A DNA stretch of 64,000 nt from Nectonema munidae (GCA_030549495.1 JAUIRK010000099.1:744001-808000); one strand, 5' to 3'; shown: positions 1-11,775, numbered from the stretch's first letter. Program-made: numbers and translations. Notes: generated from the sequence alone by a model not told the origin.

Positions 1-500
1 CCATTGTAACCTTAGTTGATAAGCTATAGGTTTATGGATTTTTCATTTGCAAAAGAGAAACTTTTTTTTCACAGTCAAAATCTTTTTTGAAGCACCCAAT
101 ATTAGATCATTACACAACTTTCTTGTTCATTGTAACATGGGACATCTTCCATTTTTTCAAGATACATATTTTTTTCTTTTGATCACATGTTCTCTTTTCA
201 ACTAGTTTTCAGATTGCTTCCTTCTCTCATACAAATCTTCAAAAGATTTTATAATACGTTTTGTTTTTTTTAAAAAAAATATTTTATACTCAAGATGATT
301 GAAGAAAGTATTATAAGCCAAAATATATTAAAAAAAATGGCATTTTTACTATATTACCAATATATACCGAATTTTTGAAAAATTTTTACAGAACTGATTT
401 TCAGGCATACATCACTAATTCTTGCTGGTATTTTTAACCGTATTTGCCAAAATTGAGCACAGAAATAAAATAAGCTTCATCGATTTGGAATAAAAACAGA
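1..500. repeat. dispersed repeat, copy 1
   Basis: This stretch is repeated in the same orientation at about 13415-13930. Shared landmarks in the same order include a block reading cacagtcaaaatctttttga, the phrase ttataatacgttttgttttt, the phrase actgattttcaggcatacat, and a final cgatttggtataaa-like block. Divergence is moderate with small indels, so the copies are old. No coding frame is seen. It could be an untranslated part or tail of a transposon. The left end is cut by the window edge. Confidence 0.75.
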
Positions 501-2600
501 TATCCTATTTGGAATTTTGAAGATAGTTTTTAGTCGTAAACCGCAAATCTGAATTAAGCTTTCAGATATTGTCAAACTCTAAAAGGATCATACATAAATC
601 ACGCCCCAAAAATTTTTTAAGTTTTTGAACCCCCTGTCTCCGTTGTGATTTTTACCCGCCTGCTCTATTTTTTAATACAGAGAATCTAGAATCAGTTTAT
701 CTCCCCCTCACTTGGAAGGGAGCGTCATATATGCATGATACCAAATGCGAGTTCTAAAAATGAAACCAGCATGATCGTTTTGGTATAAAAATATATATTT
801 CATGTAAAATTTGAATCAATATTTTTGGAGACAAATTTTTGAAGTAAACCGCAAATTTGAATTGACATTTATAAGTATTTTTAAATTATAAATGTAAAAA
901 ATAAATCCGAGAATGAAACTAGAATGGTCGATTTAGTATACAAACATATAATTAGATATATTTCTTATCAACCAAAATTTTGATTGATATTTTCTAAAAA
1001 GTAAGGATGATTATCGAAAAAATTAAATATATAAAGTGTTATGCGTTCAAAACTGTATATAATTATAAATTTTCAAGGTATTATATAATATAGATCCTAA
1101 GTTATAAGGTTAAGTACAGATAATGTAAAAATTTTGTTGTAAAATTTTAATTTTTGATTTTGATTGACAGTTTTTGACATTAGAGGTTCATTCAACTAGC
1201 ATCAAAATAATATCAAAAGATGCAGTTAGCGATTTTAGGAAAAGTCACGAAATTTGAAGGATTATAATTCAGCCAATTTTGTACAATTTTTTAAGTGAAG
1301 GCCAGCACTAATAAGGCTAAACTACCGCCCCAATGGTTATCCGTTAAGTAGGCTTTCCATATTACTTTACTTGTTTTACGGTTGAATTTCAGACATAAAT
1401 TCTTTCAAAATAAATCTTAAAAATTATTATTTAAAAAAAGTGCCCCCCCCCCCCCAATAATTTTAATGAGGTTTATAATTTGTGCACATGACAAGATACC
1501 ATCGAATCGAGGGTTATAGTTTAAATATTTTTCATTTGATTCAAATATCGTAAAATTTAGTGGAACTTTTTATTAGCTATTCTGTAAAAATGGTGTTCTG
1601 CTTAACTGTTTTTATTTTTAAAAATTCATTAACCCATTAAGTCCCAATGTTCCCATTTGGGAACATAAGTAATTTTATCTTAATGGGCAAACTTAATCGG
1701 TATAAACAAATCTAAAAAAAATTGATCTGAGACAGAATATTTTCAAAAAGTATTTGCTTTCATATATTTAAATATTGATTATTTTTGTAAGGAATTTAAA
1801 ATTTTACTCATAATATTTTTCAAGATCATATTTGCTTTGAATCGATTTATAAACGGTAACCCTATCACACGATTAAAATAACTTTGAACTATAGAAAATT
1901 TGAAGCAAATAAGATAAATGCTAATTGATTAAAAATTTTAAATTAGCTAAGAGTTTAGTTAATAATTCTCAAAGGTCAACGAAGAAATCGAAATTATTAT
2001 AGGGATTTGTTGTAAACTATTAACTTAATAAAAGGAACAAAGAGTTCATCAAGATTAAACTTTTATTTGTCATACGGCATTTCAAAATAATAATAAAAAA
2101 TGGCATGAAAAAATATTCAAAAGAAGACTTACTCAAAAACAAAAAATAATACTGTGGTTAAAACAATTAGAACAAACGTTATGTAAAAGGGACCAATTTG
2201 ATTCGACATCATAAGACGTCCATTAAAAAAAAATTTATTCTTTCCAGGAAAATCCTCCCAATTTCTTTTACATTTTTTCGTTTCCATTTTACAAATTGAG
2301 GAAAAATTTTGGTCACATTTTGAAAAACCAAGGAACAGAGTCGATAGGTATTGATAAAAAAATATATAAAAAAAAACAATAAACTTTTATAATCTACAAC
2401 ATAATGCTTTTTAATCGTTGTCATTATATTTTATTTCTATTACTTCAATTTTTACTGTTTTGACACGTATACAAAATCTTTATATATTTAATTAGATTTG
2501 AATAAATTATAAATACAATTGTAGGCGTCAAAATAAATTAATTTATGACACTACTACGGTTAATGCCGATTCTGATAACGAAGAAGGGAATTCAGAATTT
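501..2600. other. AT-rich noncoding stretch
   Basis: I see no supportable gene. The phrase 'gaaaccagcatgatcgttttggtataaa' type recurs in decayed form near 763-790, 910-940 and at the end of the dispersed repeat, suggesting further degenerate copies. A C homopolymer of 14-15 bases lies at 1442-1455. The short open frame at 2209-2424 (minus) is lysine/phenylalanine-rich with no family resemblance and is probably chance. Confidence 0.5.
1633..1684. mobile_element. short TTAA-type MITE remnant
   Basis: TTAA (1629-1632) is followed by CCCATTAAG, then the palindromic core gttcccatttgggaac, and ends with CTTAATGGG. The terminal inverted repeat starting CCC next to TTAA is what piggyBac-type elements show. 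The right TTAA is not preserved (CAAA). It belongs to the family seen at 18812, 26027, 51362 and 53388. Confidence 0.5.
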
Positions 2601-3110
2601 TATATATATAAAGTATACATGTCCTGTATTTTAAGACAATTTATCATATAAGAAGAAGAAGAAGAAGAATTTATTATGAAAACTTGTGAAATAGAAATTA
2701 TAATAATAAAATTGTATATTAGTTTAGGGTTAAATGTTAATCTTCTCACGTCGTTTTCACTCAGGTAGCATCTTTAATATCGCGAAAAGTTATCTTTTGG
2801 AAAAAAATAAGGGGAAGCTCTTCAATATTCTGATTTGAGTCTTGGACATTGAAAATATGAACATTTAAGTATTTAGGATTCATACGAGAAAAGACAAAGG
2901 GATAAAATTCTATCCATCCAGATGTCTAATTCCCATTATGTAATAAATATGTAGATATAACAAAAGACATAAAATAAGAAGTAATCAAAAATTATGATTT
3001 TTAAAGTGTATGTATTTGACAAAATAATGAAAGAAATATATATATACATTTTATATTTGTATTTACATGTAGATAGATAAATAAATAAATAGATTTATAT
3101 ATATATATAT
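2601..3110. other. noncoding, simple repeats
   Basis: No gene is visible. An (AGA)n run lies at about 2651-2669 and (AT)n/(ATA)n tracts at 3071-3110. The AT tract directly abuts the left end of the large palindrome and may be its insertion target. Confidence 0.5.
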
Positions 3111-3161
3111 CTCATAACCTGTACGGTTGAACGCGGGTGGACAACTTGCGTGTTATCTCCA

Positions 3162-3325
3162 ACCCGTATATTACGATGATTCTTCTCCAACCTGTATTCT
3201 ACGATGATTCAACTCCAAACTATATACTACAATGATTCATTTCTAACCTGTATACTACGATGATTCATCTCTAACCTGTATACTACGATGATTCATCTTC
3301 AACCTGTATACTACGATGGTTTCTA
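3162..3325. repeat. 28-bp tandem repeat, left palindrome arm
   Basis: About six units of 28 bp, consensus near acctgtatactacgatgatt plus a variable catctcta tail. Units differ from each other by one to several bases. The same array is mirrored at about 4494-4657. Confidence 0.85.
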
Positions 3326-3500
3326 TTCCATGTACAAATAACTAGGGAGACAATGTTCAACTTTCTGTTCACATTCTGCTAGATGTAAGATTTGATATAC
3401 CTCATTCGGGGAGACGATGCTACATAAGTTATTACCTATATACATTATACCTGTATACTACGATGGTTCATCTCCAACCTGTATACCGCGATAATTCATA

Positions 3501-3830
3501 TCAAAGAATCGAAAAATATTTTTTAAAAAATCAAAAAATATCAAACTTTCTGTTCATATTTTGCTACCTCATACGATGTTACAAAAGTTATTACCTATAC
3601 TTTGCAATTTGCACGATTTTAAATATTATATTTGTCAAATAATCAAAATAAAATTCTGTAATCAAAGAATCGAAAAATATTCTTTAAAAAATCAAAAAAT
3701 ATCAAACTTTCTGTTCATATTTTGCTACCTCATACGATGTTACAAAAGTTATTACCTATACTTTGCAATTTGCACGATTTTAAATATTATATTTGTCGAA
3801 TAATCAAAGAATCGAAAAATGTTCAAATCA
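3501..3830. repeat. 161-bp tandem unit inside palindrome arm
   Basis: The block beginning tcaaagaatcgaaaaatatt recurs at 3501, 3662 and (shortened by about 19 bp) 3804. It is mirrored in the right arm. A further solitary copy lies outside the palindrome at about 4797-4945. Confidence 0.8.
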
Positions 3831-4796
3831 AAAAATATTTATTCTTTTTAAATATATCGTTGGCTCCCCTTACTTTTAGTTTCGTATGTGCATAATTTGA
3901 TAAAAATTAATTATTAAAGACTAGGTTTATCTTTCAATTTTAAAAGTAAGGGGAGCCAACGATATATTTAAAAAGAACAAATATTTTTTGATTTGAACAT
4001 TTTTCGTTTCTTTGATTATTCGACAAATATAATATTTAAAATCGTGCAAATTGCAAAGTATAGGTAATAACCTTTGTAACATAGTATGAGGTAGCAAAAT
4101 ATGAACAGAAAGTTTGATATTTTTTGATTTTTTAAAGAATATTTTTCGATTCTTTGATTACAGAATTTTATTTTGATTATTTGACAAATATAATATTTAA
4201 AATCGTGCAAATTGCAAAGTATAGGTAATAACTTTTGTAACATCGTATGAGGTAGCAAAATATGAACAGAAAGTTTGATATTTTTTGATTTTTTAAAAAA
4301 TATTTTTCGATTCTTTGATATGAATTATCGCGGTATACAGGTTGGAGATGAACCATTGTAGTATACAGGTATAATGTATATAGATAATAACTTATGTAGC
4401 ATCGTCTCCCCGAATGAGGTATATCAAATCTTACATCTAGCAGAATGTGAACAGAAAGTTGAACATTGTCTCCCTAGTTATTTGTACATGGAATAGAAAC
4501 CATCGTAGTATACAGGTTGAAGATGAATCATCGTAGTATACAGGTTAGAGATGAATCATCGTAGTATACAGGTTAGAAATGAATCATTGTAGTATATAGT
4601 TTGGAGTTGAATCATCGTAGAATACAGGTTGGAGAAGAATCATCGTAATATACGGGTTGGAGATAACACGCAAGTTGTCTACCCGCGTTCAACCGTACAG
4701 GTTATGAGAATATATCATTACATATTAGAGAAGAGTTTTCTAAACTCTTTATACTGAAAAAATATTTCTTCAAATATATTACTGTTTTGTTTAAAA

Positions 4797-4945
4797 TACC
4801 TATACTTTGCAATTTGGACGATTTTAAATATTATATTTGTCAAATAATCAAAATAAAATTCTGTGATCAAAGAATCGAAAAATATTCTTTAAAAAATCTA
4901 AAAATATCAAACTTTCTGTTCATATTTTGCTACCTCATAGCTTCA
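4797..4945 (+). repeat. solitary copy of the palindrome's 161-bp unit
   Basis: The sequence from acctatactttgcaatttgg to tttgctacctcata matches the unit at 3592-3740 in the same orientation with a few substitutions. It lies 88 bp beyond the right palindrome end. It may be a relic of the sequence from which the inverted duplication was built, or a separate insertion. Confidence 0.8.
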
Positions 4946-5698
4946 ATACTTATCGAGAAAAATTGATTAAAACACATATTTTGATCTATTTATCTTCTCT
5001 TTAGAAATTTATATGCAGTAAACAATAATAAAAATAATATTTATCCAAAACATATTTTTTTCGAATCAAAGTGTAAATCAAACCCGCACTTAAATTTTGG
5101 ATGATTATTCAAAAGAAGTAAAAAACTAATGTTAATTTATAAAAAACCAAAAACTAAAATGATTTTATAAAAATCTAAAAATAAATAGTGGACTACGATT
5201 ATCCAACAAAACTTGTACATTCGATCTATATTTTTAACTTCAAAAATAATTTTAAATTTATTAGAAAAACATTATACTGACCAATAAAAAAACGAAGGTT
5301 AATTTATAAAAAAAATGGAAAAACTAATACTATTTTATAAAAATCTACAAATAAATTTAGATTCTGAGAGTAGAGTCGCTTTATAATTGTGCTGGAAATT
5401 GTCACATAATATAGGTAAAAATTTGTCCTAATGAAAGGAGCTTTAGTTTAAAATGCATCCCTTATCGGCTAATTAATGGTATGAAGCCCATGGAAAATAA
5501 AAACAGTAAAAGGTATTTCTTAAGTACTTGTGATATAAGTAATGTATTCTGAAAGCCCATAAAAAATGCTTTAATTTGGTATATCGCATGATGCATTTTG
5601 TTGAGAAATGTGAAAGTTATAAGCGTTTTAATATTTGACTAAGATTTAAGCTAGGAACACTACAAATAAACTAAGCGTACACTAGCCCGATAAAATAA

Positions 5699-6216
5699 AC
5701 CACACACGCGTGCTAAAGATGTGGTGAAGCGTATGCGAGATAAGAATTTCCTGCGCTCACAAACGCGTAATTCAACATGTGTTCATCTTTCTTCGCATAG
5801 TTATGCTCTAAAATCAATCAATAATGTGATTTATTATTCGCACACTGTCGGTATAAATATAACGAATGCTCTTCGTTAAAAATTAGAAAGGTTGTATCTA
5901 AACTAAATAAAAGTAGACTACGATTATCCAACAAAATTCGTACATTCAATCGACCAAACCACACACGCGTGCTAAAGATGTGGTGAAGCGTATGTTAGAT
6001 AAGAATTCACTGCGCTCACAAACGCGTAATGCAACATGTGTTAATCTTTCTTCGCATAATTATGCTCTAAAATCAATCAATAATGTGATTTATTCTTCGC
6101 ACACTGTCGGTATAATTTTTAACGAATGCCCTTCGTTAAAAATTAGAAAGGTTGTATCTAAACTAAATAAAAGTAGACTACGATTATCAAACAAAACTCT
6201 TACATTTAATCGACAT
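5699..6216. repeat. 259-bp tandem duplication
   Basis: A block starting accacacacgcgtgctaaag at 5699 is repeated 259 bp downstream at 5958, with high identity through atgctctaaaatcaatcaat and gtagactacgattatc. The second copy holds an 84-codon plus-strand frame (5980-6234). The first copy reads similarly but is interrupted. The encoded peptide is Arg/Lys/Ser/Asn-rich and I do not recognise it. A partial copy of the 3' end (gactacgattatccaacaaa) is at about 5192-5220. Confidence 0.85.
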
Positions 6217-6890
6217 TTTTCACTTGAAAAATAATTTAAAATTTATTAGAAAAATATTATACTGACCTATACTACTGACCCATAAAAAGTAAAAAATATA
6301 TATTAATTTTCGACAGTTTTATTTAACTATGACATTTTAAAATGTTAAAAACCATATTCTACCTTTGTGAATATAAAATTTTGAAGAAATAATATATAAA
6401 CTCATCACGTTAATTATTGGTATTTTTTGAAACTAGATAAAAGTTGACTGACCTCACATAAAAGCGGATTTTAGAAAAATACAAATATATTTATTTGTAA
6501 AACCTAGCCTATTTTACCCACAAAGAGTATAGCTTCAAATCTTGTACATTCGATCAACATTTTTCACTTCAAAAATAATTTAAAATTTATTAGAAAAACA
6601 TTATACTGACCTATACTACTGACCCATAAAAAGTAAAAAATATATATTAATTTTCGACAGTTTTCTTCAACTATGAAATTTTAAAATGTAAAAAATCATA
6701 TTTTACCTTTGTGAATATAAAATATTGAAAAAATATTATATAAATTAAGAACGTTAATTATTATTGGTATTTTTTGAAACTAGATAAAACTTGACTGACC
6801 TCACATAAAAGCAGATTTTGGAAAAATGAAAATATATTTATTTGTATAACCTAGCCTATGTTAACCACAAAGAGTATACCTTTCCAATGA
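6200..6890. repeat. 344-bp tandem duplication
   Basis: Blocks beginning near 6200 and 6544 share long stretches in the same order, including catttttcactt, attagaaaaa-attatactgacc, tactgacccataaaaagtaa, gactgacctcacataaaagc and cctagcctat. It overlaps the end of the 259-bp duplication, so the two form one degenerate array. No coding function is seen. Confidence 0.8.
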
Positions 6891-7512
6891 TACCATTTTC
6901 ATTTATTTTTTTTTAAAAAAAGACAGATTATGCTTCAACAAAAAGGTGGTCCGTAATTTTTTCAAAAATTTAGACAAAATTTTTTGAAGTAATGTCCATT
7001 TATTAAAATTTTTTAAAACTTTTGCAAAAATAAATTATTCTAGAGTATGTAGCAAACGATAAGCTTTCTAATGATATATATATCATGAAAAAGAAATATT
7101 GAAAAACAGTTTAATTCTTTCTTCAAATCAAACAAGTAAAAATTTTCAAAAAGTAGTATTGGTAGTAGTAGCAGTAGTATTATTATTATTATTATTATAT
7201 ATTACATAAACATTTCAACCAATCATATAGTTTTTATGAAATAAAACTGCCATTTCAAAGTTAAATTTTTTGAACTTTTAGGTAGAATTTTTGAAATGTG
7301 GCTTTCAATATGTATGTAAAATATTTTTTGAAAATTTTTATTTTAAGTATATTTTTTAAGCATTTTACGATTTACACATTTAAATATATAATAAGGCTGG
7401 CAAGTTTGGCGAGTTGTCTCCCCGGAGGTCTTGCCAGACCTCTGATATATAGTTATATATACGTAACGGATGTCTTAATGTTAATGATGTTCAAAGAAAA
7501 CATTGGGTAAGT
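6891..7512. other. noncoding, 3' flank of LINE
   Basis: AT-rich with no supportable gene. It contains an (ATT)n run at about 7171-7200 and a small perfect hairpin at about 7425-7443 (GAGGTCT-tgcc-AGACCTC). The part nearest 7512 probably includes the 3' UTR of the minus-strand LINE. Confidence 0.4.
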
Positions 7513-8712
7513 CTAGTTGGAGAAAAAATTTTTGATAGATTTTTTAAAACTAAATAGATTAGAGATATCAAGAATTTCGAAAAAGCTATTAACTCTTTTC
7601 AAGGTAAGTAAAAGTATTCTTCTAAAGTTCGATTTCTTGTTCATTCTTGTAATATGTAATTTTTTATATTGACGGGTTAGGTAGTTATGATATGAATAAT
7701 TAGGTAGAAAAAGATCTTTGTATTGTCCTGTTTTGCCATAGTTTTTATAATAAAATATTAGTGATGACATAACATTTATTTGTTTTAGATTGAAAAATTT
7801 GCTTTTGACTTTTTGTTTACCATTTATGAAATCATGAAATTTTTTCAATATATTACATAGTTTTGTAAGCTGTGTTCGATGGCTAGACCCCCATAATAAA
7901 TTAGCATAAATTAAATGTGGATATATATGAGTATCATATAATAGTTTTTTAGTTCTAAAAGGTAGGTAAGCGTTCAGTCTTCTTAGGCAACCAAAAAATC
8001 TCGAAATTTTAATACATATGTTGTTAATATGACTTTTAAAGGAAAAATTTTCTGAAAAAGTTACACCAAGATATTTGAACGTTTTCACTCTTTCTAAGAC
8101 AGAATTGTTTAAACGAAAAATAAGAGTTGGAAGTTTACTAGATCTTTTAGAAATCATCATAAATTTGCTCTTCTCATGATTAATTTTCATTTTGTTAAAA
8201 TGACACCAATCAAAAATATTTGATAAAGCTTGCTGTATGTTATCTAAATCTTGTGGGTTTCTAGTATTAAACATCAGAGTGATATCATCAGCATACATAA
8301 TAATTTTACCTTTGCTTTCCAGACTTTTATAAATATCATTAATGAAAATCAAAAACAACAGCGGACCCAATATTGAGCCTTGAGGCACACCTACATTATT
8401 GCAATATCTGTCAGAAGTTAAATTGTTGAAAGAAATAAAGCTACTTCTGGCTGTTAGATAGTTCTGAATCAAGCTATAAAAGTTTCCTCTAATGCCTATT
8501 TTATAGAGCTTATAAAGTAAAATTTTATGATTAACGTTATCAAAAGCCTTAGAGAAGTCTAAGAAAAAACAAATTAAGTGTTTATCTTCTTCATATGCGG
8601 AAGCTAATGTTAATGAAAGCTCAAATAGAGCATCATTAGTAGATTTATCAGGGCGAAATCCAAATTGATATTTGTAGAAAAAATTAATTTTTTCAAGATA
8701 ATCAATTAATTT
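7513..8712 (-). pseudogene. LINE reverse transcriptase core and thumb
   Basis: Open from about 8712: LIDYLEKINFFYKYQFGFRP, then LDFSKAFDNVNH, VPQGSILGPLLFL, MYADDITL and KYLGVTF. The palm aspartates (FLDFSKAFD and YADD) are intact, so the catalytic core looks undamaged. The C-terminal part is a lysine-rich tail ending FKKSIKNFF. A methionine-based start at 8472 would cut off the finger region, so the frame should be read from the upstream junction. Confidence 0.9.
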
Positions 8713-9632
8713 GGTAAAGATAATTTTTCAAAAATTTTTGAAAAACTTGATAAAAGAGAAATTGGTCTATATGAATTGAATGAAGTGGGTTGCTTATTAG
8801 GTTTCAACATAGGTAAAACTTTGCTAATTTTTAGTTTATCGGGAAAAATACCTTGTTCTACTGACGAGTTAATCATATGAACTATTAACTTATCTATAAA
8901 TGGTAAACTAAGACTCAGTAGTTTCAAACTTATTTCGTCATGTCCAAAGGATTTTATATTTTTCAGCTTGGTTACAGCAATATATACATCATTAATTGAA
9001 ACGTCTTCAAAAAAAAAAGAATAAGATTGTGATGTTAGAAAATCATCAATGTACTTGAAAGATGTATCAAGGAATGAATCGTCTGGTTCAAAACAGAAAA
9101 TTTCAATAAATCCGTCAATGTCAAGCTGGACTTTAGGTGTCAGTGGTTTGTTTTTCAAAAGATTGTTCAAGGTGGGCCATATTGATTTATTGTTGCATGT
9201 TGAGAGTTTTGAGAAAAAATATTTTGATTTTGCTTGCTTTATCTTAGTTTTGTAAATTTTTAGGATGGATTTGTAGTTAATTTCATTTTTATGTGTAGGA
9301 TATTTACGGAAATTTTTATAGTATTTTATTTTCCGTTTATTTAATGCAGCTAATTCTTCAGTATACCAAGGTAAAGTATGTTTTTTTTCTTTAATACTAA
9401 TATATGGAAAAGATTTCTGGAAACAATTTTGAAAAATTTTATGAAAACTTTCATATGTTTCATTGATATTTTCAAAAGTGTAACAATATGAAAAATTAGC
9501 TTTAGACAGATAAGTTAAAAACAAAACATATGCTTCAACAGAAAATTTTCTTCTAAATATTCTAGTGTATTTGCTTTTGTTTTTGTAACAAGGTAATATC
9601 AGCAAGTTAACAATGATCAGTAATGTTGGCAT
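8706..9632 (-). pseudogene. LINE ORF2 linker and RT N-terminal part
   Basis: A 308-residue frame covers the lysine-rich connector (LPWYTEELAALNKRK, IWPTLNNLL) and the start of the reverse transcriptase (NIKSFGHDEIS, SYRPISLLSSFSKIFEKL). It shifts frame at about 8710-8720 into the next block. Confidence 0.9.
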
Positions 9633-10155
9633 CTATATTAAAAGAAATGTTATTTTCTAGCTGATTAGTAAAAATATTATCTATTAAAGTTTTACTTTTG
9701 GATAAACGAGTTGGCTTGGATATAGTCGGTAATAATCCATTAGCTAGCATCAGGCAAAGAAAATTTAAAGATTGCTTGTTTGTATGGATTTTCAAAATAT
9801 CAATATTAAAGTCTCCAGCGATTAAATATTTTTCATTTTTACCAAGTTCGAGATAATTTTCTAGGATTGAAAGAAACTCAGGAACTGAGGTATTAGGTGG
9901 TCTATAAACAGCCAATAGAGATATTTTAATTTCAAGATGTATAAATCTAGCGAATAAGAAATCAAAAGGAGATTCAGAGTGATCTTTAGCACTACTATAA
10001 GTCAATTTAAATGAATTTCTATAAAATATACAGACTCCCCCTCCAATCTTATTTCTTTCTTTAAAAATGCAATCATAGCCCTTCAGTGTGTAATTCACAG
10101 AGTTACTCGAGTTCCAAATTTCAGTAAGCACTACAAAGTCGGGAAGAAAAGAAAG
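9607..10155 (-). pseudogene. LINE endonuclease domain
   Basis: Apurinic-like endonuclease domain of about 180 residues. It starts at PDFVVLTEIW and continues through GGGVCIFY, LLAVYRPPN, IAGDFNIDIL and TLIDNIFTN to ITDH. These are the conserved active-site blocks of the exonuclease/endonuclease/phosphatase fold that nicks target DNA during target-primed reverse transcription. The frame breaks at 9607-9632 where it should pass into the linker before the reverse transcriptase. Confidence 0.88.
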
Positions 10156-10164
10156 CGACTCAAA

Positions 10165-10870
10165 ATTATAAATAGTATATAAAATTTACTATCAGTGTGT
10201 TCATTATATTTCAAATTTAATGTACTTCTTAATAAATTCTTTTGAATAATCAATATATCAAGATTCGTATGTCCACAGTTAACCAAGGAATAATTTATTA
10301 CTGCTAAAACTAATGATGTATATGCAATAGTTTTGATTTTTACTGGAAGATAGTTCCAACTTTAAATTTTGAAAGTAAGTAGGTCACTTTATTACACACA
10401 GAATCAACTTGGACGTTTCAAAGAAGTTTATTATCAATAATAGACCTAAAAAATAGTTCTTAGTAAGCAATTTGTGATCATAATTATCAATCCTGACATT
10501 GGGAAGGAAAAAGTTTGTATTTTGAGAAAATAGCATCATTTTGATTTGTTATAATTTAAGAATAACTGGTTATTCATAAAAATTCTGCTTAATATTGATC
10601 ATTTGTTATTCGTGTCCTCACAATGTAAAGAATTCTTTACTTTAAATATTAGTATAATGTCGTCTGCAAAAGCTAGGGCTTTTTCAAATATTCTTGTTTA
10701 AGTTCATTTATGTATATTATAAATAGTAGAGGTCCTAATGAAGACCCTTGAGGTACTGCTGCAGAATAATAGATATTTGAGGAACAACCATTTACAAATA
10801 TTGAAAATTTCCTATATTTCAAAAAAGATTCAATTAATCTTAAGGAAGGTTGTTTATATTATTATTTAGA
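10165..10870 (-). pseudogene. fragment of a second LINE reverse transcriptase
   Basis: Read on the minus strand: NGCSSNIYYSAAVPQGSSLG, then a frame break, then AFADDIILIF, MMLFSQ, a broken IIDNKL region, and AVINYSLVNCGHTN followed by LDILIIQKNLL and HTDSKFYIL. This is the palm-to-thumb segment of an RT different in sequence from the neighbour. It contains several stops and shifts. It joins the endonuclease of the other LINE at about 10155-10165, so the two are fused head to tail by insertion. Confidence 0.8.
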
Positions 10871-11285
10871 TTATTTTTAGTGAAATTATTAGTGAATTAG
10901 TAAAATTATAGTTAAAAAATTATAAATTATTAGTAAATTATGCTCAAAAATTCATTCAAATTAGAAAAATCTGCTTCAACATCTGAATTGTGAAACAATA
11001 AATTAGTAAAATCTGAGTAGAATATATTATTCAGAAGGTTATTGAGAAAAGTGAAGACAAATTAACTGTGGTCAATATTTTAAAAGACAAGTTTCAAATT
11101 TTATTACCAAATCTTACGTACACTTTTATAAATGTGTATGATTTTATTCATATCAGCGGCCGTAAGGCCTTTTTGAATATTTCCCTTAAAAAAAAATTTC
11201 TCTATTGAAAATATGAAAATATATGGTCTATTCTATTTAAATTTGTAAACATTTTGTCTTACTGATGTCACGAACTGTTCTTTTT
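10871..11285. other. noncoding between LINE pieces
   Basis: Very AT-rich, with repeated aaattattagt words at 10862-10935. No coding frame is evident. It may be decayed untranslated DNA of the adjacent LINEs. Confidence 0.4.
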
Positions 11286-11289
11286 TTAA

Positions 11290-11775
11290 AATTGTAATAA
11301 TAAATCTTTCTTTTCTTCTTCTTCCATCAAATTTTGCAATAAATAAATTTAATCCAAGATTTTTAATTAAAAATTTTTCTAAAGATATAAATAGTAATGA
11401 ATTAACTAACTCAATCAATAATTGCAACCAAAAAGTTACTAAACTAGGAGGCGTTAAACTCATTAAACTTGTAGAAACTAAGAATAAATTCTTTAACTTA
11501 GCTATTATTGAACCTAATTCTCCTGAAGTTGCTGAATACTTGGCCAGGTCAGATACAATATTTTGAGGTTATAATGCTTTACCCCTTGAACTAAATATAA
11601 TAAATATTAGACTTTGTAATAATTGCGGTAAAACAAGCCACACTGAAAGGTTTTTCTTAGCAAAAAATCCAAAATGCGCAAATCTTGGTCATGAATCAAA
11701 AGTGTGTAATTCTCAATCACATGAGTGTTGTAACTATGGTTTCCATGCATTTAACGTTAAAAATGTCCTATTTTA
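11290..11775 (+). pseudogene. LINE ORF1 (Gag-like) remnant with zinc knuckles
   Basis: One frame reads from about 11290 to a stop near 11775 with a single internal TGA near 11563. It contains INNCNQKVTKLGGVK and LAIIEPNSPEVAEYL, then a Cys/His region: CNNCGKTSHTERF, CANLGHESKVC and CCNYGFHAF. These are CCHC-type knuckles with some ligands lost. I/Jockey-type ORF1 proteins bind RNA through such knuckles. The context upstream of an endonuclease in the same direction supports the call. Confidence 0.75.

Larger units (their letters stand above)
3111..4708. repeat. near-perfect 768-bp-arm inverted repeat
   Basis: The left arm 3111-3878 begins ctcataacctgtacggttga and ends ggctccccttactttta. The right arm 3941-4708 is its reverse complement with only scattered substitutions. 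Both arms are exactly 768 bp, so there is no net indel. A 62 bp spacer (3879-3940) separates them. Each arm contains about six 28-bp tandem units (acctgtatactacgatgatt core) and about two and a half copies of a roughly 161-bp unit. Two open frames of 80 codons (3561-3803 plus, 4016-4258 minus) are mirror copies of each other and not convincing genes. The structure resembles a foldback-type element or a recent inverted duplication. A transcript would form a long hairpin. Confidence 0.93.
7513..10160 (-). mobile_element. non-LTR retrotransposon, CR1/Jockey group, nearly complete ORF2
   Basis: Read from about 10160 down to 7513, it encodes an AP-type endonuclease followed by a reverse transcriptase. 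Only two frame breaks are evident, near 9615 and 8715. Motifs seen include a VLTEIW endonuclease start, GDFNID, ITDH, SYRPISLL, VPQGSILGPLLFLIFINDI and YADD. The three blocks lie in the correct order, so this is one element with recent damage. No poly(A) or short-repeat tail is obvious. An element of the CR1/L2/Jockey group is established by motif style; the exact clade is not resolved. The 5' end abuts the RT fragment at 10165-10870. Confidence 0.9.

Noticed and set aside
3162-3325. Regular 28-bp repeats suggesting a CRISPR array
   Set aside because: The units are contiguous without unique spacers and lie inside a palindrome in a eukaryotic genome.
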